From positions 8,776,649 to 8,840,648 of the forward strand of contig NW_025062477.1 in the NCBI RefSeq assembly GCF_000002995.4: a DNA stretch of 64,000 nucleotides. Reading direction: 5' to 3'. Positions 1 through 10,451 of this stretch are shown in pieces. The position numbers and the translations under genes were made by a program. A model generated the notes under the pieces. The model had not been told where the DNA came from and did not search any database. It saw nothing but the letters and a program-made list of their open reading frames with translations. Source of the stretch: Brugia malayi. Taxonomy: Eukaryota; Nematoda; Chromadorea; Rhabditida; Onchocercidae. Position 1 is the stretch's first letter, and the number at the start of each line of letters is the position of its first letter.

Positions 1-495
1 CAAATGCAACTCTGTTTAATGCATACGCTGAATACATTGCTGCAGAGAAATGAATTTAAAAAGATTGATTTGGATTGTATTGCGGAAAATTTACATAGGT
101 CGCGCTGGTTCAATCGACACCGTTCATTGTTCGGTTTTGGTAATTATGACATCAATGTACTGATCGCGGCATTGGAAACACGAAATCTAATATTGAATTG
201 GTTTGATTCGAGGCGTTCCACTGCTTGCTTGAATTTTTCGAAAATTTTCGGTTTCATATTCAATATCACATCACGTGGCTTTATACCGTTTTGGACAGGG
301 CATCACTGGTTTACTGTACGGCAAATAGGTGTTGCTGGATTTTTCAATTTCGATTCAAAACTGAACGAACCAGCACCAATTAATGACTTCGTTGCATTTT
401 CAGATTCGTTATTAGCAAAGGGAGCTCAGTTATTAGTTGTCGTTGAACCTCAAAATGCTAACAATTATTTGCTCGATAATGATTTTTCGGTTTAA
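1..495 (+). CDS. JOSD: Josephin-domain deubiquitinase (JOSD1/2 type), 5' end missing
   Basis: A cysteine protease of the Josephin (ataxin-3/JOSD) family that removes ubiquitin. The frame is open from the first base, so the true start lies before the window; the ATG at base 4 is internal. The catalytic cysteine lies in QLCLMHTLN near residue 5, followed by the family block FGFGNYDINVLIAALETR, the catalytic histidine in GHHWF, and the FDSKL motif that carries the third triad residue. The protein ends about 50 residues after FDSKL, with no ubiquitin-interacting motifs, so it is the short Josephin-1/2 type rather than ataxin-3. Only a dozen or so N-terminal residues should be missing. No introns are seen in the visible part. 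Confidence 0.85.
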   Translation, partial: QMQLCLMHTLNTLLQRNEFKKIDLDCIAENLHRSRWFNRHRSLFGFGNYDINVLIAALETRNLILNWFDSRRSTACLNFSKIFGFIFNITSRGFIPFWTGHHWFTVRQIGVAGFFNFDSKLNEPAPINDFVAFSDSLLAKGAQLLVVVEPQNANNYLLDNDFSV

Positions 496-1532
496 CTGCT
501 GTGATTTATTATTCGCTTATAATTAGAAATGTATTGAATAGCCTAACATTACTACGATGAGAGAAGATACTTTCCATTGCCTTAGAATTCAGTGTACTGA
601 AATTAAAAGTGAGACTTAATTCAATAGTTAACTCTGCGTTAAACAGTAACTATAGCGCTACCGAAATAAAAACTCGTAGTGTTCTTTTACTTTTTATGCC
701 TTCTTTACAGGCTGTCTTAGATCCTTTCAAATCTCAGAGGATCGGGAAAATGATATTTAGAGATTTATACAATATCGAGCTTTCGAAGTTTTGATAATAC
801 AGTGGATTATTTATGTGATCAGCATTTTTTCAAGTTTTTGCTTGAAAGAAGTGGTATTTCTGTTAATTATTACATACGCGTACTTATGTTCTTGTAGACT
901 ATATTAATGTGGTTTTTCGTGTTTCACATGACTCATTATTTTTATTATTTGGTGTTGAATGTTTTGCGCAGTAAGTATTATTTGCAAGCAATTAAGCTAA
1001 ATGGTTAAGAAGGAACAAAACACGGAAGCCATAAAGCTTTACAATTTTTTTAATGGTGCTTGAATTTCATTAAATCAAAGTTTTTCGAAAAGTGGTTGCT
1101 CTTTTGAGTATTGTTATTTTGAATTTAAAAAGGACTCTTTTTCTCAAACTTTTATTACACTACTGAGAAAACTCCAGAATACATAAAAATGGCAGTCAAG
1201 ATTGTCGATGAGACCTGAAAGGTATTTATACTTTTTTTTTAGGAACTCAAAGGTTTCTAGTAAGTTAATGAAAAGGACATTGAAGTGAAAAATGACTGTG
1301 GTGATAATTAATGATAACTGATTGCAAATACATCAGGAAGACAGTTCTTTTTCTCATAATTCAAATGTTTCTATAAGTATATTGTTATGTAAGAAAGAGT
1401 TTTCTCAGTGAGAATTTGTCTTGCTTACGGTCACATTCGTTTATTATGCTTTTGCTAACAAAAAATTCAAATCTAAGCATATAAATGAATAAAGAAATTA
1501 AGGCAATATTTGTTTGATGAATTTCTAATGAA
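496..1532. other. Intergenic, no supported gene
   Basis: This is AT-rich spacer between the Josephin gene and the RING ligase. The longest frame (609-794) lacks family motifs and is poor in coding character. I see no RNA gene or sizeable repeat. The 3' UTR of the first gene and the 5' region of the next must lie here. Confidence 0.5.
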
Positions 1533-4500
1533 ATGGACGTTGGTGAAGCGGTGGAAACATTCAGCGTTCATCCTCGAATAGTATTTTTACATTGCATGGA
1601 AGTTGCCATACGATTACCTGGCATTTTTCTATTCGAGCTTTGGTGGCGTAGTCGAGATATGCACTTTAGTACTGATTTATTCAAGCAGTCATTTTCATCA
1701 TATTTGGAAATGGATCAAATTATTGAATTTATTCAAGTGGGGGATTTTGATCGAACTGGGGCACAGATACTGAGCTATACAGGTGACCATTAAATTCCAG
1801 ATTTTAATTAATATGATTATTCTAGTGCTATTTTACTACCTTTGTATTATTATTATTAATTTATTTCAATCCTATATAGCAATTTGCTAGAATTCTTTTT
1901 TAGTTAGTTCGTTAAGAGCTACTAATTGGCATAAGTCTTCAAAAAATACACTTCTTTTACTAATGAAAATTTGTTGGTTCCAGTTGTGCTTATATCATTT
2001 ATGTTTTTTCTTCTTCCTCTCTACAAACTTGTCCAAGTTTATTTCCACATACTTTCATTACTGCTGTTTTCTGTGGCACATTATCTCTCATCTCGATATG
2101 TTCAACTGGAGCAGAATGGTGATCCTGATTTGAAGTTGGATGATTTCACGAAATTAGAACGGCACGGATTTCATATTTTGGCCCAGATATGTTATTTTTA
2201 TGTTCTACTAATCAAAAGGATGATACTTCCTTTCATTAATGCTTTCTATTATATAAGTTGATGTGCAATTGCTTAGAAAAAACTTGGTTATTAGATGCTT
2301 TTTAATTTTGAAAGATCAGTACTTTTCAGTTGGTGCTCTGTGTAATTCAAAGTTGTCTTCTAAGATTGGAAAATGATATTGCACGAGTTACGCTTGCAGT
2401 TTTTTTGATACCAATAATTGCTCGAATGTGTTCAGTGCCTATTGATCGCTTAATCATTGCTCATAATGTGGCTTGTTTTCTGGCAGTATTGGTAATTTGC
2501 ATATATGTTTTAAACAAAGCTTCAGTTCTGCTACTGTCTATGCGTCATTTAGTGCGCTACCTTAAAGCTATCGTAATTCTGCAGGGTATTGGAGGAGGTG
2601 AGTGTTAATTCTGTACTTTGATATTTATAACTCTTTGATCCTGTCGTAATTACCTTTTGCTTAGATTTAAAATTTCGAATTTAAGATTTTGAGAATAATA
2701 AAGACATCATATTCCAATAGTGAATTCTGATTAATTAAGAAGATTAAAGATGAGGTTCAACTTTATGCAATATACATTTCTTCAAAGTCACTGCCGTCAT
2801 TGGTACTTTGATATTTATAAATCTTTGGGTAGTCCATGTTTGTCGGTCATTATTGAAGAACGAGTAACATTGTTTTCTTTCTCTTCACTCGTCCTTATTT
2901 ATGACAAAAACAAATGTAACTCCTGCATCTTTTTTGAATGTGAGATATTTTTTTGAGATTTTTTTCTAATTGAGCAGAAGCATTAAAAAGTTTGTTCACT
3001 GCTAACAACATAATTATATAAATTCATGAAGCCGTAAGGATTTGCAGGTGCTGCTATTTTGTGGTATCGTTTACGGCTCGCAGAAATATTAATCTCAGCA
3101 TGGTTAATAATGTTTTTTGTTCGAGTATATATACATTTAACTGGAAAAGGAAGAGATTTTGGTGAAATTGGTGCAATATTCCTAGCATCAGTGGCAGAAA
3201 GCACAAACACTCCGCTGTCATTGTTAGCACTGGCATTGACTGTGAGCTGTTTTTGTAAGCAAATTTTGACTATTGCGGAGTGTACTGTTGGCGGACAACG
3301 AGGTCATAGACAGGTTCTGGCCAACGGCGGCTATACTGGAGCACTAACACTTACATTGCTTTGTGCACAAACAGGCGTTCTCGGGATGCGAACTGAGCAG
3401 AAAGCCTTCCTACTTGGGCTAGTTCTTTTCATTGGTGAACACTTTATTATGGCTTATTTCGGTTTTTCCACTAGCATGAGAAACATCGCCTTTACAGATC
3501 GCCTAAATCTGAGATGATTGTTATTTCGTTCCATATCTATCATTTCGGTACAAATGAGTTTAATAAACCGAGTTTGAAACAAAGTTCTATCAAAGTTGAA
3601 GCTTGATGTTAAAAAATTCCTGAAACTGAAAGTTTTCATGTAAAATTACTTTGCATTCAATAAATGACAGTGAAATTTTTTTTGGAAATCTTCGATGCCT
3701 TCAATATTACTGATTAAGCTTGACATGTTAAATATCAATTTTGTTCAGTTGTGTCTGCCTTGTTGCAATCGTTATACGAAATTCTTGAACCACAAATACT
3801 TGCGTTAGCTGCAAATAGATCGACGAACCGAGGTCAACATATGCGATCTGTTTTTCTGGCTATCATTGTACTTGTGGCATCCCTTTGTGCTTCCATTGCT
3901 GTTACTCGATTTCTACCCATTGACTTGTGGTTAGAATTTTCATTTAATATTTTCAGACTTGTGTGTTTTCTTACTTAACAGTCAGTTCCCTAATCAGGAA
4001 TTGATTCTTTTTTCAGGTGTCTAATAATAGGTTCAAATTGTTTGCTGACGGCACTACATACGTTATCAGCTCTCATTGTGTATGCCATATATAGATTGGA
4101 GACAGAGTCTATGGATGCATGGGGACAAGCTGACTACGTCGTATTCCTATGCAAAACGATTACTTGTGGTGTTGAAGTATTACTTGCACTGAATGTTGTT
4201 TGCTTCGGTATTTTGACATCCTTAAAAGGTGGATTCACTTCACAGTAAAGTAATTCGATTTTTAGTAAGATAGGATGCAGCTGATTTTTAACTTCTATTA
4301 ACCGTGCGTTTTGTAGACTCTATTGTTAAAATAGTATGTATTGTTCAAGATTGCGTATATTTTTATAAAAATCTTGGGTGTCGAACAAAACTATTTTGCA
4401 GGTCATTGGACATTAACAAGTCTGGCAGTTCTGGTGTTCTACATGTATTTTAGTGTTTGGAGGCGACTACAAGCTGGAATTGTTAGGGTGCAATCACGAC

Positions 4501-5097
4501 GTGCAGCATATTCGAGCTTATCACGACTGCCTCGTGTATCCAAAGAAGCATTGCAACAACGACGCGATGCATGTGCTATATGTTTGTCTGATATACTGGA
4601 AGATGCACGCATAACACCTTGCAATCATTTTTTCCATAGTGAATGCTTAAAAAAATGGCTGTGTGTTAAACAGGTCCACGATTTATCTTTGATAAAGAAG
4701 ATTGACATCGGAAGCAATATGCCAGTAAATACTTTTTAGATAACTAGTATTTTATTTTCTCTCTGGAAATTATAGCTTTTGGTTTTGAAGATACTTTATT
4801 GGTCTATGCTATCTATGCTTGAGAAGAATTTATTTTTCTGGAAGGACAAAATTTTATTTATTTTAGAAAATCTTCAATCATTAATTCATTCAGGTGTGCC
4901 CTTTGTGTTATTCAGACCTCTGTAAATGTAAGATTCCTGAAGCGCTTGAACAGCTGTTTTTGGAAGAACGTCACAATTTCAATGCACCAGAAGAAATAGA
5001 AGATGGTAATAGCGAGTCATTTGGTACTGAAAATCCTTCTGAAGATGAGTATTTTCCTTGGGATGTTTTGAGTGGTTCTGTATATACTATTAATTAA
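1533..5097 (+). CDS. rnf-145: RNF145/TRC8-like multipass membrane RING E3 ubiquitin ligase
   Basis: An ER-membrane ubiquitin ligase of the TRC8 (RNF139)/RNF145 family, which in animals links sterol sensing to turnover of lipid-metabolism proteins. Proposed exons: 1533-1782, 1984-2201, 2330-2597, 3048-3461, 3749-3962, 4017-4228, 4402-4673, 4894-5097 (683 aa; human RNF145 is about 660). The first six exons encode a chain of hydrophobic segments. The RING is split by the last intron: CAICLSDILEDARITPCNHF and HSECLKKWL in exon 7, then VCPLCYSDLCKC in exon 8, giving a full C3H2C3 pattern. The phrase EHFIMAYF and the SLYEILEPQILAL region match the family. The end of exon 2 is the weakest point: the phase-correct donor at 2202 is poor, and the better-looking GT at 2257 breaks the frame. 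Upstream exons cannot be excluded. The tail after the RING is acidic and unremarkable. Confidence 0.82.
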
Positions 5098-5892
5098 TGT
5101 TAGCTAAAATATTTATTGTTTTATATACTACAATTCAAGAATGTTCACTGGTATTGTTTGATTTACCACAGAAATTGCTGACCATGGATATTTTCAATCC
5201 TTACATTCTTTCAAGATATTATACTGCGTTTATATTGTTTTCTTATTTACTTAAATTTATTTAACTGAGTGCTCTTCTCATATCTGATCAAATACATTGT
5301 ATAAACTGAATTAAAAATTATACCTGTTATAAAATGTATATTCCGTCTTTGGTCCGTGTGGTTTATCTTTGGTTACAATTTGATATTGCTGTTTTTTTTT
5401 TTTTTATATATATATATATATATATATACTTCTTTTCTATTTTTTCTCTCCGTGTTTTATTAATTGTATTGAAATTCTATGTGGTTTTTGAATATAGAAG
5501 TTGTATACTGTAATAATTTTGTGTTTGTTTCGATTTTTTATTTTAATTTATGCCTTTTCCTTTTTTATATAAATTATTTTGTTTTACTGAATTTGCATAA
5601 AAGTAACAATCTTATGAAACTATTCTTCATAAAGTCAAAAGTCGACTACCGTTATTTCAAACTCTTATTTTTATTTGTGAAATATATTAAAGTTTCATTG
5701 ACAAGCCCTAAAAATATATTTAAATCCAGTCGTTATTTTTTACTAGAGTAGCTTCAAGGAAATTAATGATTTAAAGACTGCTGGGTTTTAATTCTATGTT
5801 AGGAAATTTTCGGGTGATTTTGAATGTAGAGGTTTACGAAATTATTTGGAACATAGATTGGATTAAGATAGCTGTAGCCCAAAAGCTTCAAA
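5098..5892. other. Intergenic AT-rich spacer
   Basis: Contains a poly-T tract running into a TA microsatellite. The 90-codon frame at 5479-5751 is composed mainly of Phe, Leu, Tyr, Ile and Lys from AT-rich sequence and is not gene-like. Nothing else is supported. Confidence 0.5.
5405..5428. repeat. (TA)n microsatellite
   Basis: About twelve uninterrupted TA units directly after a run of T. Confidence 0.95.
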
Positions 5893-7881
5893 ATGCGGTG
5901 CAATATCAGAATACTACTTCTGGAAGCAAAAATAGTGGGTCAACGTGCATATCGTTCTATCTTTGGTGAGGAAAGAAAAATCAAACTTGCAAGGCACATA
6001 CAGAATTTCCGGTAAGCATATTTCATTTTGAAAATTTTGCAACGCATTAATTTTGTAAAGGTTTTGAGTGGATTCAGTTTTATAGAGAGGTGTATCCAGA
6101 CTTCCAGCCTTCCTCTATCCATGGCAGACGAAATTTGTTGCGGGAGGAACTGGAAAGAAAAGACATGTTAGAGCGTCGTTTGCGAATAGATATTCCTGAA
6201 TTCTATGTTGGTACGTGAATTTTTTTCATTTTCGCATTTCTGTTCCGCAGAACAATTTCCTAACGTGTTTATCAAAATTGGTAGTTGCTAAAATCAGCCT
6301 TTAGACCATTTAAGTATTGAAGCGGATTATTGTAGAGTTTTTATTGTAGAATTTTTTTTTATAGTAAAAATACAAGAGAATGTGATCTCATTTTTTTTGA
6401 AGGTTCCATTGTTGCTGTTACTTATTCGGATAAAAAATTGATCGGATTGAGGAATCGATTTTTGGGCATATGCATTAATCGCAGATTGGAAGGTCTGAAG
6501 TCACAGTTTACACTGCGGAACGTCATCGAAGGAATAGGTTTCTTTTTTTTTTTTTGATTTGGGACCAATTTGATGTTTGGTTCTCTAATAAACTGTCCTA
6601 AAAACTTACAGGAGTGGAAGTTATGTATGAAATGTACACACCAACAATTACGAAAATAGAAGTAATCAAACTGGAAAAGCGTTTGGATGATGATTTAAGC
6701 TATTTAATTGATGCTTATCCCGAATATAGTACATTCGATATTCACATGGAACCTACGTCTCATGTTGTTGGTAAACCTATTCCCATAAATCCTTTAAAGG
6801 TTAATCTTCACTTTACTCCGATATGACAAATATTATATAGCACAATTTCGACCAATTTTAGAAACTCCGAGAACGATAAGGTTTCTGAAAAAAATATGAA
6901 ATTACAAAATTATATTTTGCAATCTAAATCTAATTTTAGTACGAATAGTTGTTAAAAATTGAAGGTGCTTCTTGTTTTTACTTTTAATACTGTTTCTTTA
7001 ATTGTCATATCCGAAGCAGACAGAAATGTTACTTATAATTCTGGTTTTTTTTTTTTCTTATAAAAACAGGGTTTACATTTTTTTTTCTGTTTATTAAGTT
7101 TTTTCAAAACTGGACTTTAGCGTTTTTAAAAACAAAACACATTTATTGCCTGCTAGTGGAGTAAGTATTCCATGTAGAAAAACTTCTGCACTTATTTACT
7201 CATTAGTGGATTTCGGTCATTATTTGTATACAGTTATTAACTCATTAATGGATTTTGGTCAATTATATCTTTTTTGGTTAAATTGCGTCCACCGCCGTGG
7301 ACAAGGAGATGGGAACTTTTTGATTACAAAGGAATAGAAGATGTGTGGAGTGAGCAAACTCCATGGTATAAAAAAAAATTCAGAAGAACAAAAGTGAGTT
7401 TGCTGGCTTTTTTCTTGACTTGTAAGAAAATAATTTAAAATATTTGCAATTTTAATTGCATTATTGTGTGTATATTTATTTATATACTTTATATAAAAAA
7501 CGAAAGTATAACAGACTTAAAGTTATGCTTAGTTTGTTAGTTCCGCTTTTTCCTCAAAAATACAGGTTTGTTAGAGCTGCAAAACCGAAATATGTCGTTT
7601 CTGGAAACAAAACGAACGCCATGTCTTTAGTTTATTGGAGAAATATTCTCTGTAGAAAGGGTTTTATTACAAATATAAGTCATTAAAATGTTTTTTTTAA
7701 GATCACTAACCTCCGCAAATATGATCTCATAGCCGATTATCGTCAAATAATGACTGACATTGATGAGGAACTGCTAATTGAGCAGGAAATGCTCGATTTT
7801 GAAATCCAGAGACAACAAACCGGTGCAACTAAGAGGAAAATACTGCGGTCTGCTGAACAACCATATATCCATGATTTATAA
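5893..7881 (+). CDS. mrpl-19: Mitochondrial large-subunit ribosomal protein bL19m (MRPL19)
   Basis: A structural protein of the mitochondrial 39S ribosomal subunit. Exons: 5893-6011, 6086-6210, 6403-6537, 6612-6799, 7277-7393, 7702-7881, giving 287 aa (human 292). Recognisable blocks are [20 protein letters not shown] (the entry to the L19 fold), [20 protein letters not shown], and the metazoan extension [19 protein letters not shown]. The N-terminal part is Arg/Lys-rich and can serve as a mitochondrial import signal. The fifth exon has no AG before it: the only frame-correct junction is at 7276/7277, where the intron ends in TTTTTTG, so the intron is GT-TG unless the base is an error. The protein before and after this junction matches the family without a gap, so the gene is judged real. 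Confidence 0.9.
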
Positions 7882-8960
7882 ATTTCTGCTTCTACACCTA
7901 ATATATATATTTGTTGTAATTGGTCTTAAAGTTTGGCATAAAACTGTTCTATAAATTTAACACTTAAAACAATTTCTCGAAATACTGTAAAAGCTATTGT
8001 TTCATATTGCTATCCTATCAAATCATTTGTTCAGTTTTCTTATGCCTCTATCGGTAATTCTCGCGCTTATCAGTTGCTTATTATCTCCCGACGACTTGAA
8101 GGGATGATTTATGATTAACCTTTCTCAGTTTAGGATCCTAAGAAAAGTTGATTTACTCAGGTTAATAAGAAATCGGTTCTATTTAGAATTGTCTATTAAT
8201 TGTGATAAAAGAATATTTCTTTTTTTTGTCTTAAATTTCCTTCGGAATATCTTCCTTTTTCCCAAAAAAAAAAGTTGACATATGAAGTGCTCACGTTGCT
8301 TCGATATCGAAACGCTGAAAAATATTTCTCGGGAATTGCTAACTCTGCATTTAAGTTCAAGTTACCAGCGTTCCAATCGCTTAATAAATTGAGCATAGGA
8401 ATTTCACAAGTCTTATAGATGAAATTTGTGTACAAGGATTTATTAGGTGTACGGATAAAGAAACCATTATGTACATTTCTGGACATATAGATGGATGTAG
8501 TACTAGTGACAATCTATTCAGTATCACATTATTACATCCCATTGAAAGTCGGGATCAGTTCGCAACTTCTGTCTCCTCAATAGCTCTATTTTATGGCTTA
8601 GCATATATACATATATAATAAACCTTAATTTCAAGTACGACTTAATGCCATCAATGTGTATATCATTTTTTTAATGCTGACTTTATGAAACGAGGATGAA
8701 TGAGATTGTTTTCCTGCACAGATCAACCGGTTTGAAGCAATTGATGTATTGCGTGTGCTGATTGTACTTTTTTCTTGACAGGAAATTATGGTGTTAATAG
8801 TTATTGACATAGATTTGGATGCTTTTTCTATTTTCTTGTTCTTTTCTGGTGATTTAAAGCATTAAAAAACATCTACGATTATGATTTAAAAATTTTGCCA
8901 TCGGCGAGTAGTTTAGTTTAACATACCCACTGATATTTCTATTTTATCGCAGATGTTCGT
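7882..8960. other. Intergenic, no supported gene
   Basis: AT-rich sequence after MRPL19. A 36-codon plus-strand frame at 8282-8392 and a 96-codon minus-strand frame at 8196-8486 overlap each other; neither shows splice or family evidence. No RNA gene is seen. Confidence 0.4.
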
Positions 8961-9095
8961 ATGACAGGTGCAAAGGTACTCAAAAGACGGATTTACCAGT
9001 TGGTATTGAGTCAAGAATGTGCTGATGCAGTTAGCTATGTTTCGTTTGAGAAGATGCAACTTTTTCATGTTTCAGGCAGGGCTATAGAACTCTGA
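8961..9095 (+). CDS. Candidate small ORF, 44 aa, unknown
   Basis: Not a recognised family. An ATG frame of 44 codons lies just downstream of a good splice or trans-splice acceptor (TTTTATCGCAG at 8942-8952). The residue mix (basic N-terminus KVLKRRIYQ, then mixed acidic and hydrophobic) and codon choice look more like protein-coding sequence than the AT-rich surroundings. It may instead be one exon of an unrecognised gene that also includes the ORF at 9773. It has no known motif. Confidence 0.3.
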   Translation: MTGAKVLKRRIYQLVLSQECADAVSYVSFEKMQLFHVSGRAIEL

Positions 9096-9450
9096 ATTCT
9101 GATACTTCTTAGAGATTTTCCACGTCTTATTATCTTAACAAACTGTATCTATGAATGATGCTGGTCGCAAGACCGAGTCCTAGTGTTATTTTGCTTTTTA
9201 CTTCAGATGAGAATAGGCATAAATGCTTGACGATTATAAAGTAGTAATGTTTTTTTTCAGTTGTAGTATTTCAGGGTGCAATAAAAATGTTTTTCATTAC
9301 TCTGTATTATTCCACAAGTTATTCGTTCTTTGTGTTTTCGAAAATATGTTATCTCCAGTCCTAAAAACTGTGTTATTTCAACTTTTTATCTCTAAAAAGG
9401 CATTACTTCAAATTTTTTTTTATTCAAATTTTTGTCCCTGGAAGTGTTTT

Positions 9451-9524
9451 CATTCCTGAAAAGGTTGATGTCACCAGAAATTGATGTCATTCCTGAAAAG
9501 GTTGATGTCACCAGAAATCACCAG
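9451..9524. repeat. 37-bp tandem duplication
   Basis: Two adjacent copies begin at 9451 and 9488 (CATTCCTGAAAAGG...), followed by a shorter echo of CACCAGAAA. The duplication keeps neither a gene nor a known element. Confidence 0.85.
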
Positions 9525-9772
9525 AAACATCAGAAATTTAAGAAATATCATTTTTTAACGGAAAGGATTTCTTTCCAGTGTATCTCGTTTCTACGGTTTG
9601 TATTACAGAAATGTGGGTCAATTGAAATATTTCATCACTGTATTATTGAACATCAATGTCAATTTCTTGACTACCTGAAGCCTTAGGTTAGTTTGTTATT
9701 GCCGCTGGATTTAGCATTAAATGGGAGATTTATTTAACGAATCTCTAATAGTAATTATGAACAGTTTCAGTA

Positions 9773-9952
9773 ATGAATTCCAAACTTAAATTGGAAAACA
9801 CCATTAATTGCCCATCCACGTGTAATACACTCCGCAAACCACGATATCGCACATACCCTGGAGAAAAAAGATTCTTTCTCCCACAATCCACACTTGCTGG
9901 GCTGCCCACAGAACCACTAAAATACTCAACGACAAGTTGGGAACAAGCATAA
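9773..9952 (+). CDS. Candidate small gene, 59 aa, unknown family
   Basis: Not recognised. A single 59-codon ORF begins three bases after a strong acceptor (ACAGTTTCAG ending at 9770), which is where a spliced-leader or cis-splice junction would be expected, and an AATAAA polyadenylation signal follows the stop by about 70 bases (10020-10025). The protein is Pro/Arg/Thr-rich with two cysteines (NCPSTCNTLRKPRYRTYP) and has no signal peptide or membrane span. The stretch is visibly richer in C and in CC/CAC words than its flanks, as coding sequence in this window is. It could be a stand-alone short gene or the terminal exon of a longer transcript starting upstream. Confidence 0.45.
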   Translation: MNSKLKLENTINCPSTCNTLRKPRYRTYPGEKRFFLPQSTLAGLPTEPLKYSTTSWEQA

Positions 9953-10251
9953 CCTAGAACGTGGCTAAATCTTACGAATATATCTAACGATTAATGTAAT
10001 TTCGTCAATTGATAAATTGAATAAAGTTTGTGTAGTGAATAAAAGCTAAGTGTGGTTTTGAAGTACTCGACGTCAAATGAGAAACAAGCAGAAGGATGTG
10101 TATTCATAAGATTTTAAGATGTTAAATTATGTATTTTAAGGAATTTCTGTAGGTAATTACCTTTTCACTCAATTGTTAACGAAAATCTGATGATAGTGAT
10201 GAATCGCTGACGTCTGTAAAAGTTCAAGAAATCTTAGCAAGAACAGGAATT

Positions 10252-10279
10252 AAATAATAACGGCCTTCCGTTATTATTT
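10252..10279. repeat. Short perfect hairpin
   Basis: Twelve-base arms (AAATAATAACGG and its complement) flank a CCTT loop, with a T run on the 3' side. It lies about 170 bases before the Atos start codon and may be chance in AT-rich DNA. Confidence 0.6.
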
Positions 10280-10451
10280 TGTATTTATCTTCAGAGGCTA
10301 GCGTAGTGTGGTAAGTGAAAGTTTTACTTTACATACGCTAAACTTTGAAAAGCACTACTTTAAATATCTAATGATCGTTTCACTTTCATTTTTCAGAATT
10401 TTTTTTATCATATCAAGCTGTCCTTTTCAATTTTTTGTCAGATGATTTCTG

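Noticed and set aside
5479..5751. 90-codon ORF after rnf-145
   Set aside because: Phe/Leu/Tyr/Lys-rich translation typical of AT-rich non-coding DNA.
7146..7337. 63-codon ORF spanning the MRPL19 fifth exon
   Set aside because: It is in a different frame from the conserved PPPWTRRWE sequence of MRPL19 and has no family match.
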